This document shows, one piece after another, positions 8,418 through 19,078 of a DNA stretch of 64,000 bases. The DNA is from Cerrena zonata (taxonomy: Eukaryota; Basidiomycota; Agaricomycetes; Polyporales; Cerrenaceae). The stretch is from the NCBI GenBank assembly GCA_038087015.1, contig JASBNA010000079.1, positions 1 through 64,000 of the forward strand, given 5' to 3'. The notes under the pieces were generated by a model. That model made no database searches, was not told where the DNA came from, and saw only the letters and a list, made by a program, of their open reading frames with translations. The position numbers and the translations under genes were made by a program. Within the stretch, counting starts at the first letter, position 1. Each line of letters begins with the position of its first letter.

Positions 8418-10139
8418 CTAGTAGATGTTGTGTAAATCTACTTTCAAAAGTTCGATTATGCTCTTACCAGCAGCCACAACTTCTTCGTCAAAGTATCTTC
8501 TACCGGACAATTGTAAACCAATAGGTGCGCCAGTGAAATTTTCTGGAATATAATTATCCAATTCTAATTTCTCTAAGTCGCTTCTAAATTCATAGGTGCT
8601 ATGACTATCATCCCATTTATCGACTTTAGGATCTTGAAACAATCCAGTTTGGAAAACTAAAGTTGGCAAATCCAATATATTGAAAAGAGAAGTGTAGGAC
8701 CAGTTATAAATCTCTTCTGGTCTAGGCGCAACATTATTATAAGTAGGGCTAAGGATGAAATCGATTTTATTTTCATTCAAAAAATCAGTATATTCTTGTT
8801 TCAAAGTATCTCTAATTATATTCAATTGACGATTTTCGGTGATTGAGAATGGACGTCCTCCATCACCGTAATTAAGATTCCATTGGGTCAATTTGGTCAA
8901 AGGCTCTCCACTTTCCGCAAGAAGAGTCTTCTGAGCATCATTACCATCACAGCAGTACATCTTGTGAACGGTGTCATAAGCCAATTTAGTCTTTATTGGT
9001 TTGAACTCAACCACCTTAGCCCCTGCCTTTGACAATTTGTCAGCAGTTACTTTCAAACCTCTTTGGATAGGAGGAGTTGGTTTCACCAAACCATCATCAT
9101 ACATAACAGCAATAGTCAACGAATCAACTTTAGGAACGTCGACTTTTCTCCATGGAAGTGGTACCATGTTGCAATCAGTTTCCCAAGGTTTACCTTGGTT
9201 GATATAAATCTCCATCCAAAACTCAAGGTCGTCAATTGATCTAGTCATTGGACCTTGAACCGCAGGAACACTCTCTTGCCCCCCAAGGGCTGACGTGCTA
9301 CCCCCTAAGGAAACTCTTTGTGTGGTTGGTCTTAAACCGATGCAGCCTGAAAAGGCAGAAGGAGAACGAATCGAACCTCCAATGTCACTACCAAGACCAA
9401 TGGGTGAACCTCCAAAGCTAACAAGGGCTCCTTCACCCGAAGATGACCCACCTGATGATAAGCTCAAGTTGTAAGGATTTCTGGTTAGACCAATGTAATT
9501 ATTGTTGGAGCATAAGTGCATCAATGTTTGAGGCTCATTGGTTCTAATATAAAAAACAGCACCTAAATTTTCTAAGACTTGAGTTGTAGCACCGTGCTCA
9601 GGAGTTACATTATCAATCAAGGAAACATAAGCAGAATGGGTAACTTTACCTTTGAAATTGTAATGTTCCTTTAATGAAATTGGTAAGCCGTGTAATGGTC
9701 CAATTGGTTTTTTCTCTTTTGCCATATATTCATCCAAGTACTTTGCTCTTTCCAAACCTTCATCATTGAAAATTTCCATGGCACAATTGGTGAATTGATG
9801 GGCAATAGTAGCTCTCTTAGCAAAAGCCTTGAAGACATCAACAGCAGTCAACTCACCTTTAGCCAATTTAGGTACCAATTCAGAAGCTGGAGTATCGGTG
9901 ATATTGAATTCCGTTTCACTGAGCAATTTATGTTCGTACAAGTACTTCACCGAATTAAACTGCTTGTTTTTCAAACTTTCAATTGTATCAGGTAATTCGA
10001 TACTATATTCAGGAAGGATTGCATCTTCCAATTTTTGCCTATATGCTTTAAGCTTTGGGACAAATTTAGCATATTTTTCGGAATTTTCGTAGCTTTCGAA
10101 AGTTTCCTTTGTTAAGAATTGAGTATAAGAGACTGTCAT
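8418..10139 (-). CDS. Amidase-signature amidase, copy 2
   Basis: 573 residues, collinear with copy 1 without a single length change. The triad is preserved: Lys157, Ser232 and Ser256 (GSDIGGSIRS). Compared with copy 1, residues 1-75 and 158-300 differ often, while about 76-157 and 320-560 are almost identical at DNA level. The difference falls around the catalytic serines and the substrate-facing loops, so the two enzymes may differ in substrate. Its C-terminus (about the last 15 residues) is again divergent. GATA boxes lie upstream. Both copies are intact and probably functional. Confidence 0.9.
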   Translation of the reverse strand: MTVSYTQFLTKETFESYENSEKYAKFVPKLKAYRQKLEDAILPEYSIELPDTIESLKNKQFNSVKYLYEHKLLSETEFNITDTPASELVPKLAKGELTAVDVFKAFAKRATIAHQFTNCAMEIFNDEGLERAKYLDEYMAKEKKPIGPLHGLPISLKEHYNFKGKVTHSAYVSLIDNVTPEHGATTQVLENLGAVFYIRTNEPQTLMHLCSNNNYIGLTRNPYNLSLSSGGSSSGEGALVSFGGSPIGLGSDIGGSIRSPSAFSGCIGLRPTTQRVSLGGSTSALGGQESVPAVQGPMTRSIDDLEFWMEIYINQGKPWETDCNMVPLPWRKVDVPKVDSLTIAVMYDDGLVKPTPPIQRGLKVTADKLSKAGAKVVEFKPIKTKLAYDTVHKMYCCDGNDAQKTLLAESGEPLTKLTQWNLNYGDGGRPFSITENRQLNIIRDTLKQEYTDFLNENKIDFILSPTYNNVAPRPEEIYNWSYTSLFNILDLPTLVFQTGLFQDPKVDKWDDSHSTYEFRSDLEKLELDNYIPENFTGAPIGLQLSGRRYFDEEVVAAGKSIIELLKVDLHNIY

Positions 10140-10796
10140 GGTGTTTGGATAACCAAAGTTATTACAAACTGTTTTTTAATTAAAAAACAATTAAATAAGG
10201 TATTTATATATGATGAAAGTCAGTTATTCGTTATAAACGTTGGTCCCTTATCGAGGGGTGATGCGGAAGACCATACCCTGTTTGGAACTTTAATGGCAGA
10301 AAATCGAGGGTTTGATAACAATACTCTAAAATCCGTTTACAACAAACCGTTGATAAAGAAGATACGGAAACTCCGAACTTAGATAAGATGAGACAGCTGA
10401 TTAATCTAAATCGGAATTAGGAATAAAAAAACAAAAATCTATTCTAAAATAATGTCTATAAGATTATACAATTGGGAAAATAAATAGTGAGATAGAAAAT
10501 GAAAACAGTAAACTAATGAAAATAGTAAACCAATGAAAACAGCAAGCTAATGAAAACAAGTAGAACAATAAGGATAATGATAATAATACGATCGAATGAG
10601 TAAATAATTCACAGACTAAATTTGAAAAATTCAAACTTTTTATTTTTTTTGTTTTAGGTAAGAAACCTAACAACTCCTAGATCCTTTAATGAATGAAATG
10701 AAGATGAGAAAAATGGAAAGAAAAGGAAATTATATATATATATATGTAAAAGCAGACCAATGACTAATGTCGAATGGGTGTAGAAAGTGATGCAGG
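10140..10796. other. Intergenic, promoter of amidase 2 and 3' side of MNN1-like
   Basis: No gene recognised. Contains the GATA boxes listed separately. AATGAAAACAGTA-like repeats occur at about 10498-10560 and a short TA run at 10731-10744. Confidence 0.45.
10247..10387 (-). promoter_or_regulatory. GATA boxes upstream of amidase copy 2
   Basis: CTTATC at 10247-10252, GATAAA at 10352-10357 and GATAAG at 10382-10387, 110-250 bp upstream of the start. The layout resembles the copy 1 promoter although the surrounding sequence differs. Confidence 0.35.
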
Positions 10797-13132
10797 TTAT
10801 TCATTACCAACCCAAATATCACCATAATAAGCAAATAAATCGGTTGAACGTTTATCGAATTCGATGAATTGACCAACTTGAGTATTGTCGGTACCCTCTC
10901 TCGTAGCTCCACCAATTGAGGAATAAGCACACCAAAGATATTGGTTACAATAGGATTGCATGACCCAACCTCTATTTGGTTCATTAACGATATTATCACA
11001 GTAAGTTTCTAATTTATTTTTGAAAGGAGGAATAACTGCATTTTTCAAAACCAAAGGATTTTGATAGAAAATTTTCATTTCTTCAATTGATTTAAGATGT
11101 TTTAAATGCTGTTTTTTATCAAAATCAGCTTTGAAATCAGTTTTATCATATTGACCACAAAATTTAAAACCTGAATTGAACCAAGCTAAGGATTTACCAT
11201 CTTCACCATTTATATGACCAGGATGAGCACCACAAACTTCACGACTTATAGAAGGACTACCATCAGGTTTTAAACGATCATTAGTTGGAGTTTCTTCACC
11301 AATAGAAGCGGCATAGTATTTATTAAAAGTGTAACCTTCATCACCATTGATAGCAAAACCCAACCAAAAAATTTCTTTATCACCATAAACTCTTTGCAAA
11401 ACTGGCTTAAAGAAATTTAATTGAATCATCATAAGAATTGAATTAAAATGTAAATTACGATCGATAGCAACTAATCCACTTTCCATTAAATGACCCATAC
11501 CTTGAAAAAATCTAAGTTAAAGGTATGATCAGTTAAAAGTGGGATATCGAACATTAAATTATCAATAATTGAAGGAGTTAATTTTTTGAAAAAAGTAGCA
11601 TCAGATAAAGGTCTGAATTCAGGAGCAGAACGATCTTTGAAAAAATAAGCACCTTTTGATTTATAACCTTTCAAGTTAAAGAAGAAATTCATATTTTGGA
11701 CTGGAATAGTATCAGCATCGACCAAAATGAATTCTTCAAAAGAGTTAAACATTGTAGCAATAAATTTATTTGAGAAACCTTTAAATTTATGTTTAAAATC
11801 ATCATGAATAACACTATAAGCATTAACAAACCATAATTCTTGTTTTGGTAAACCACCATCATTTTCATCTAAATAATCATCGGGGAAGAATTGGGAAACT
11901 TTATTAAACAGTTGGGGTAAAGCACTAAATTGATCTTGAGCAGCATGAACTAATTTTGCCTTTGATTCTTCTGACAATGAATCATAATAAACAATTTCGA
12001 TTGGATAATGATTATTTAAAGCTCTTAATAAATGAATGAAATTAACTGTATCTTCAACATGAGCATCACCAATTGATAAAACAATACCTTTTGAATTCAT
12101 TTTATTTTTAAATTGATTTAAGAAACAATTTTTATTATTAGTTAATTTTGAATTTGGAAATTTAGAACCGCCTTTACCATTATGAGCATCATTATTAGTT
12201 GGTTGAAAGGTTCTTGATGTTTAATATACTTTTTCATATTTGGAGGACTGTATAAAGTTTCACCATTCCAACGTTGATAAACAGGATAAGAAAAAGATAG
12301 CCAAGGATATAAACGACGTTCTAAATCAAGACAAGAAGTGAAAGAATCAAGATTTGATTTTAATTCATTGGAAGAATACTGGAAAGGTTTTATAAATTTT
12401 TGTAGAGTAGTGGTAGTATCGATAAAATTTTGTTGATTTTTAATGAACTTATCAGTTTTAACCATTTGAGGAGTATTATCACCAGTTACATAACATTTGT
12501 TGAAGATTTTCAAGTGAGTAACATAATCCATCATACCTTGTTCCGAATCCATTGTCTTCAGCCAAAACTCTTTATATAAATTTTTTATTTTATTTTCAAA
12601 CTCCCCATCTAGTTTAACATCATCTTTAGCAATGTTTTTTTCTTTAGCAATGGTTTCTTTGACTTGATTAGTTTTTTCTTTTCTGAAGCTTTCAAATTCA
12701 AATGAATGTCTTGATTCAAGAAAAAAGTCTTTATTTGGATTCAACTTCCAATTTATATCCTTTATATATAAATTATTAAAGTACAAATCACATCTTTGTT
12801 GAAAGTTTAATTTCTTCAATAATCCATTGATTTCATGATTTTTAAATATCTCATCATAATTTGTTGAATGAGATTTAACTTTTTTCAAATCTTTAACTCC
12901 AAATTGTATTTGGTAAAGTTGAACCAATAAATTATTTATTATTTCTTCACTCTTCACTTCTTCCCCCTGATTGTTTTGGTGTATCAAATACATTAGAATC
13001 GTCATTCAATTTATCTTCAAATGATGTAATCGATGCTTCTTGCTTATAATAATATATCCAAATATTAACGCTCAATATCCAAATTATTAAAAATGCGTAG
13101 ATAATCCTCTTTCGGTTAAGCACACTAATCAT
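10797..13132 (-). CDS. Mnn1-family alpha-mannosyltransferase, three frameshifts
   Basis: A Golgi type II mannosyltransferase of the Mnn1 (GT71) family that adds terminal mannose to glycans. Frame 1 starts at ATG 13132 with a short cytosolic tail and one membrane anchor (about residues 8-28). Frame 2 continues as a stem, frame 3 carries the DxD-bearing core (DADTIPVQNM), and frame 4 the distal half (AGLMVVD-like GLVAIDRN, WFNSGFKFCGQ, C-rich end). The frames join if one base is removed from GGGGG at 12963-12967, one added at the AAA of 12206-12208 and one added at the A6 of 11505-11510 (plus-strand bases). This gives an unbroken frame of 778 codons. The shifts are at short homopolymers like others in the window, so a sequencing cause is likely. 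True inactivation is the alternative. Confidence 0.75.
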
Positions 13133-15189
13133 ATTAACAACAAAACAATATTGAAACAAGAAAACGAACGAATAAAAAGGAATAACTCAAGTTAAAAGTT
13201 GTTGATAATTAAATCAATTCTTTTTTTTTTTTTTTTTTGATCGAAAACGTGCTAATTTTAAATGTCTCAGGTTCAAAGTCTCAAAACCCCTCAAACATCA
13301 AATCCTGAAAAGAATAGTTTTTGACACAAGCTGAGCATAGCCCTAGATTTCTGCATCACAACTACCTTCAGGTAGACAGATATTCGAAAATGAAATTTTG
13401 TTTGCACAGGGTGCACTTTACTGTTGTTTCGGGGCAGGTTGATTTCCTAATGTGATATCATTCTGCTTTTTGATTGATTATTGTTGAACAATTGATTATT
13501 TTTATCTTGTTCGCTATCTTTTTTACCTTTTTTCTTTTTTTCCTTCTTTTTGAATAATTTATTTTTTTATTTTTTTGGCTTTTATTTTTTTTACTTTTAT
13601 TTTTTTTTATCTCTTATTTTTTTATCTTTTTATTTATTTTATTTTATTTTTTTGATATTTTTTGTCTTTTTTCGATACCTTTTCAATTTCTTTTATTTTA
13701 TAATTCAGTTACCTTTTTCGTCACGTGCCCGGACACCGGACAAAAATAATCAAATTAAGCGAATGCAACGCTCGTTTGCACTTTGTATTACACAATCTTT
13801 TAGTAAAGCCTCTTATACGAGACGTTCATGCACAGGAGTGGTTCGACGGGCTTGCAAGAAATGGAAGATGAAGGCTGGTTGTTTTGATTGGCTGCAAAAG
13901 CAGACTCCTCTGACCTTTGAAACTTGTATTAGTGGTAAGCTAGTCTTTGTTCAAGGAAGAAGCTCTACTGGGATTACTAGGTAGCGCTACGATGCCGAAT
14001 TCAAGAGTCGAAATGTGCTTGCAGCTCCTCAACTAAATAATAAAGCTTAAACCAAAAAATAAAACCTAGTTATTAACAATCTTTCTTGACGAGATGGCAC
14101 AAAAAATTAAGCACAAGTCCATACTTTTTCGATGGCGGATCAGAGAAAACTAGAAGCTTTGATTATTCCCTTTGCGGCTATCGGGTTACAAATGAGGACG
14201 CCTCACCGTAACACAACTAACTAAAACATCAGCCAGATACGGAAAATATCGACTGGTGATAACCTCATCACTAAGATTGATTTTATGGGAAGTCATTGCA
14301 ACTATCGGGTTATGTGGGTTGATCAGACCTGTATCGTCCAGGATGAACATAGTTTTCAAGAGGGACAACCATAACACACGCAATAGACATTAGCCAGATA
14401 CAGACTAATATCTGATTGGTAGAGGATAATTTGTTACCTAGATCAGTCTTCACGTCGTTATTGAAGGGAAGAATAACTTGTTACAAACTAAATAGTAAAA
14501 ACCATATAATAGAATAATTTATTTACCGAAGACTCTTTTTGGTCCAAAGACCTATACTTCAACCAATGAAGTAGTCACTAGGGTCCACACACCGTAAAGA
14601 AAAAGAAGTATTCTTCTCATTTCCACGTCAGTGGAAATGTCTATTTATTTATATAATGATTAATATATAGGATGCCCGAAGAAGTATCACAGAATAATTT
14701 GACATATGATTATACTTCACATATGATCATACTTCATATTGATGCTCTGACAACAACTAAACTAAATAATCTCCAACCAACGGAGAAGTCACTAAGATTG
14801 ATAGATCATTGACTGTGGCCCGACAATAATCAATCCTCCCACACTTACAAGTTCCTTTCCCATGTCCTTGATAGAAAGACAACTGACAGTGGTGACACAC
14901 AAACCAGGAAAGTGGACAGAGAAGAGTAGATGGCGCTCTTGGCTTTCTTTGTTTGAGAAGTTCCTTTTAACCAACCTACTAAAACAGGTACCAATAATGA
15001 CTCATTTTACGACCCAAAAACGCACAAAAAATTAATGGGATTGACCCTAAAGACTCCCAGAATACTACAGTACCTTTATTTTATCTTTTGAAATGGTTTG
15101 AAGGAAATTTTTTTAGAAATTAAAAAATTCTAAAGAGTTGATATCTTGCTGACATGGAAAATCAGACCTCGGATGGTCTTCAACAAAGC
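13133..15189. other. 2 kb intergenic with degenerate repeats
   Basis: 13200-13720 is T-rich; the 13550-13984 open frame is a by-product of that composition in its first half. 14170-14810 holds diverged repeated motifs (listed separately). No gene or complete LTR could be delimited. Confidence 0.45.
14176..14809. repeat. Cluster of diverged repeats
   Basis: Several motifs occur twice. CTATCGGGTTA is at about 14179 and 14303. CAT(C/T)AGCCAGATAC followed by GA(C/T)TGGT is at 14227 and 14389. CACTAAGATTGAT is at 14268 and 14789. CAACCAA(T/C)G...AAGT is at 14560 and 14774, and CATATGAT(T/C)ATACTTCA at 14703 and 14720. The pattern suggests old duplications or overlapping remnants of a mobile element next to the tRNA gene. 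Confidence 0.45.
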
Positions 15190-15263
15190 GACTTCGTGGC
15201 CAAGTTGGCTAAGGCGTGAGACTGTTAATCTCAAGATCGAGAGTTCGAGCCTCTCCGAGGTCG
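15190..15263 (+). tRNA. tRNA-Asn (anticodon GTT)
   Basis: A 74-nt gene reading GACTTCG...CGAGGTC plus discriminator G. It has D arm TGGCCAAGTTGGCTAAGGC, anticodon arm TGAGACTGTTAATCTCA with GTT, and T arm GAGAGTTCGAGCCTCTC. No intron. A T-rich terminator follows immediately. Confidence 0.96.
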
Positions 15264-15338
15264 TTTTCTTTTTTTCCCGTTTATTTTTTTTGCAACTACT
15301 CACACACTACTATACATAAACTAAATATCAATAAACAA

Positions 15339-17084
15339 TCAACAACTCAACAAGGACTGGTTCTTCATTTGATTCAACTCGTGGTCGATCAAAGGTGAAT
15401 GGAGAGCAAAGCATTGGATCAATTTATAAGATTCTGAAAGAAAATGATCAAAATTTAGAAATAAAAGAGAATGATCCTGTTTAAATTTATTAAAATCCAA
15501 AATTTTACAACAATCTTGGAAAATTTTCAAAACACATAAGATTTGGAAACATGAATTGGGATCGAGGATTTTCAATTCTTGTTTTGAGAACAATTTCAAG
15601 CTTTTAATAGTGAAAGTGATACATTTTTCAATAATTTTCAAGTGATCATTATTTGGAGGGATATTTTGTAATTTAATAATGAGAATATTACAACTAGTAA
15701 TATAGGTTAGATAATATTTTAGTTTCAATAAATCAATTTCTAATTTATTTTGATCATTTAAATTTTCAATTTGTATCAAATCATTATCCCAATTAAAGTT
15801 AAAAGGTAAAAAAATTTTCCAATTATTAATTTCAAGTTCGAAATTTTTCCAAATATTCCAAATGTCTTCTAATTTATATAAATCCAAATTTTGTAGAATA
15901 GTGGAGGATTTATCGATAATATTTGATAAGAAAATATTTTGCATAAAACAAGTTGAATAAATACTATCATTATCAAAAATTGACTTTTTAATAATATTTT
16001 CACAACCTTTTGGAATATTCATTTTTGATTGTAATTTTACTAAAGTTGAATATTTTTTCAATTGTCCCATATTTTTCAAATTTCTTTCTAAATGAAGAAA
16101 TACCCAATATAATCGATATAATAAATCTCGTTCTTTATGTTTACTTCCTTCAAATTTTATAAATTTATATAATTGAGAAGATCCAATTAATAATTCATTT
16201 TGATAATCAGCTATTTGACCGATTTTAAAATAATAAAGTGCTGATAAAAATTGAATAACAATGGTTTCAAATCCAATATTAATACTAGCATTAATTCTAC
16301 CAATAATCATTCTTGATAACCAAAAATATTCATAACCTGGAGGTGCTTCAATTTTAGTAATTTCTGATTTTTGATAATCATTTTTTTGCCAATAATCATG
16401 ATTTTTTGAATATTTAATAATTTCTCCTAATGATAATACTAATAAAAAAGTACAAGTTTGAGAATTTGAAACTAATCCCGTTTGAAATATTTCATTTTTC
16501 AAATTTATAATAGTTTTTTCACAAACTATTGGATAAAACGGATAAATATGATTCAAGAAACATTCTAATAATTCATTTATTGTTGAATCATTTAAATTCA
16601 TTGATATTTCACTTGATTTTGATTGAATCTTTGATAAATTTAATCTTGACTTGAATGAATATTCATCCTCATTGATCATGATGATTGAATTTCTTCTTTC
16701 TAAATCGGGTGATAAGTCTGGTATTAAATAATTTTCATTATTTAAAAAAAGATTAAAATTTACATCATTTGCTTCTTTATCAAACTTTAAATCACAATTT
16801 GAACTACAAATTTCTTCTTCTGTTTTAATTATATGATCATTTTTGATATTTTCTTCTTTTCTTTGATTCAAGCTTATCAACAATTCTAATTTTTCTTCAA
16901 TATTATTAACTTTTTCATATAATACATTTAAATTTTTTTCAAATTTACTTGGTTCAATTCTTTTAATGTAAGTGCAAGTGATTTTTTTTTTATCACAATT
17001 GAAACAATTTGGTTTAACTTCGTCACACTTTATCTTACGTGACCGACAGTAGTCACAAGCGTTCGATGCCCTCCCTGACTTCAT
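15339..17084 (-). CDS. Zn2Cys6 transcription factor
   Basis: 581 residues. The N-terminus has a canonical zinc cluster with Cys10, 13, 20, 27, 30 and 37 (CX2CX6CX6CX2CX6C), followed by a basic linker and a coiled-coil-like segment (about 45-75: ENLNVLYEKVNNIEEKLELL-like). The middle (about 160-400) fits the fungal-specific transcription factor domain, with FYPIVCEK and a segment around LLYRLYWVFLHLERN. Fungal regulators of this type control metabolism or drug response, but the sequence does not show the target. Codon use is very AT-rich. Its 3' end lies 75 bp from the convergent tRNA-Asn. I do not recognise a specific ortholog. Confidence 0.85.
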   Translation of the reverse strand: MKSGRASNACDYCRSRKIKCDEVKPNCFNCDKKKITCTYIKRIEPSKFEKNLNVLYEKVNNIEEKLELLISLNQRKEENIKNDHIIKTEEEICSSNCDLKFDKEANDVNFNLFLNNENYLIPDLSPDLERRNSIIMINEDEYSFKSRLNLSKIQSKSSEISMNLNDSTINELLECFLNHIYPFYPIVCEKTIINLKNEIFQTGLVSNSQTCTFLLVLSLGEIIKYSKNHDYWQKNDYQKSEITKIEAPPGYEYFWLSRMIIGRINASINIGFETIVIQFLSALYYFKIGQIADYQNELLIGSSQLYKFIKFEGSKHKERDLLYRLYWVFLHLERNLKNMGQLKKYSTLVKLQSKMNIPKGCENIIKKSIFDNDSIYSTCFMQNIFLSNIIDKSSTILQNLDLYKLEDIWNIWKNFELEINNWKIFLPFNFNWDNDLIQIENLNDQNKLEIDLLKLKYYLTYITSCNILIIKLQNIPPNNDHLKIIEKCITFTIKSLKLFSKQELKILDPNSCFQILCVLKIFQDCCKILDFNKFKQDHSLLFLNFDHFLSESYKLIQCFALHSPLIDHELNQMKNQSLLSC

Positions 17085-17335
17085 TATGGTTTATTAAAGT
17101 AACAGATGAAGGGTTTTGTCTTTTTTTTTTTTATACCATATTAGCTTCCCGGCACGTGACTTCATACCATGGATTGTGGCTGCAAAAGTCGTGCACCAGC
17201 CAGTACCTCCCCAATACAGTTTTGCAATCAATCATACCATAGCCTATTGGTCACTGCCCAGCTATTCTGTAAAATAACTAGTCGATGTTGGTCAATTGCT
17301 GGTTGCTGGACAATTGCTGGACAATTGTCAATTAT

Positions 17336-17398
17336 GCTAGGTTAGCAGTCAATTGTGCTAGGATAGCAGTCAATTGTGCTAGGATAGCAGTCAATTGT
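17336..17398. repeat. 21-bp tandem repeat, 3 copies
   Basis: Unit GCTAGGATAGCAGTCAATTGT; the first copy has one change (GGTTAG). The ATTG/CAATTG core also recurs in the preceding 50 bp. Confidence 0.85.
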
Positions 17399-17598
17399 TT
17401 GCTGGTTAGTAATGGCTTAGCTGAAGCTAAAGCTAATGTTAACATTGAAAGGCGACTAAACAAATCAGTGTAGCTAACGCTAATCTGGAGATAATCATGT
17501 GAACGGAAGTCAGTCAAGGGGCGATAAGGGGAGGCTTTGATCGCTACTTGCGATAGTCAACTTTAGCCGCCAAATCATTCAGCACGTTCGTGTGTATG

Positions 17599-17778
17599 TT
17601 GTATAGTAAGTTGTATAGTAAGTTGTATAGTAAGTTGTATAGTAAGTTGTATAGTAAGTTGTATAGTAAGTTGTATAGTAAGTTGTATAGTAAGTTGTAT
17701 AGTAAGTTGTATAGTAAGTTGTATAGTAAGTTGTATAGTAAGTTGTATAGTAAGTTGTATAGTATGTTGTATAGTAAG
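17599..17778. repeat. 12-bp minisatellite, 15 copies
   Basis: Unit TTGTATAGTAAG repeated 15 times over 180 bp, all identical except one A-to-T change in the penultimate copy. Because 12 is a multiple of 3, open frames arise on both strands (repeating LYSK and TIQL). Confidence 0.95.
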
Positions 17779-18027
17779 TGTGTAGGTGTAGTGTAGATGT
17801 AGTGTAGATGTAGGTGATATGTAGTAGGGGTTGCGATAAGCGTAGTGCGATAGATAAGCGCAGGGAAGCAAGGTATAGGGTGGAGTAGACGATGTATAAT
17901 GGCTACAGATGGGTGTGTAGATGTAGTGAGGGTAGGCGGTGTCGAGGTGTTGGGGTGCAGCTACTGGATATAATTATGTCATAAATGTCATATATTAAAT
18001 AAATAAATAAATAAATAAAGAAATAAA

Positions 18028-18508
18028 CTAATTAGCAGACTTTTTCAATTCAACTTTGGTAAAGTTTTTCAAATTGTTCCAGCAATTTAACGAATCGTTA
18101 GCCCATTTATTAATATTCTGATTAATCAACTTAACATTGGATAAGTTATTCTTGATAATGAAAGACGAGTACTGTTTTTCGTTGATTATATTGAAAATCC
18201 TCAAATTATATATCAAATGACTGCCGTGCTGTAAATAAATCGAATTATTCACCGACTTGAGAACTAGACTGAATGAATACGTCAACAAGTCAATTATAAA
18301 TAGTACAATCAAAGGAATACTAATGCAAAGTATCAATCCTTTGGATAACTGGATCGTATACTGTTCAATAAGCAAGATCATGGTTAATGAACAACTACAA
18401 AAAGTGAAGAAAGCAGAAATCAATACACTTTTATAAACCCCTTGAAAAAAACTAAAGATTATTGCAGCTATGCACACTGCATTGTCTGATACAATCGAAC
18501 CCCCCCAT
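18028..18508 (-). CDS. Small multi-pass membrane protein, unrecognised
   Basis: The frame from 18477 to 18028 lacks an ATG. Removing one base of the C7 run at 18500-18506 joins it to an ATG at 18508 and gives 159 residues starting MGGSIVSDNAVCIAAI. Three hydrophobic segments (about 10-28, 30-47 and 52-75) are followed by a soluble, Asn-rich C-terminal half with a basic end (VELKKSAN). I do not recognise the family. The hydrophobic pattern and the clean extension to ATG support a real gene encoding an organelle-membrane protein. The start depends on the assumed indel. Confidence 0.6.
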
Positions 18509-19078
18509 GTAGCCCCTCGATAATCCTCCCAAACAAAGCGAAAGATTTACTAAAGCAACTCCGTGTGGGCGGTTACCCGGAAGTCTTCTCTTACTTTTCA
18601 CTCACTCACTCACTCACTCACTCACTTACTTTTCACTTACTTTTCACTCACTTACTTTTCACTCACTTTTCTCTACTTGTTCTTTTCTTAACATTATAAT
18701 ATATATATATGTATTTATACACACATATATATATATACACATATACATGTCGTATACGTATGTTGATGATTATTATCTTATCTACATTATCTGATTTAAG
18801 GAAGATAACTAAATACTGAATACTAACCCCCCTAAATCTAGATCAGCAATCGCAGAATTACAGGTTGAGGTTTGCAGGATATCCTTTTATCCATAAACAC
18901 GCCTGAGTAGATTCTTATTATTAAGTTTATTAAGTTTTATTATTAAATTTATTATTAAGTTTAGACATGTATATGTAAATGAACACCAAGGATATTATTA
19001 CGAGGATAATACGATAAATACGAAATAAGGTGTTCCATTGTCATATATAAATGATGTAGAAAAACCAAAAAAAAAAGA
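18509..19078. other. Divergent promoter region with CACT repeats
   Basis: (CACT)n and TTTTCACTCACTTAC repeats at about 18598-18672 and a TA-rich microsatellite at about 18697-18745. No gene recognised. Confidence 0.5.

Larger units (their letters stand above)
17085..18027. other. Intergenic with minisatellites
   Basis: Carries a 3 x 21 bp and a 15 x 12 bp array (separate entries). Around them the sequence is GTAG-rich and imperfectly repetitive to about 17960, then (AAAT)n at 17999-18025. The open frames here are repeat artefacts. Confidence 0.55.

Noticed and set aside
13550..13984. 144-codon plus-strand frame rich in Phe
   Set aside because: First half is translated T-rich spacer; no domain, no start context.
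17575..17871. Open frames on both strands with LYSK or TIQL repeats
   Set aside because: They are translations of the 12-bp minisatellite; no flanking coding signal.
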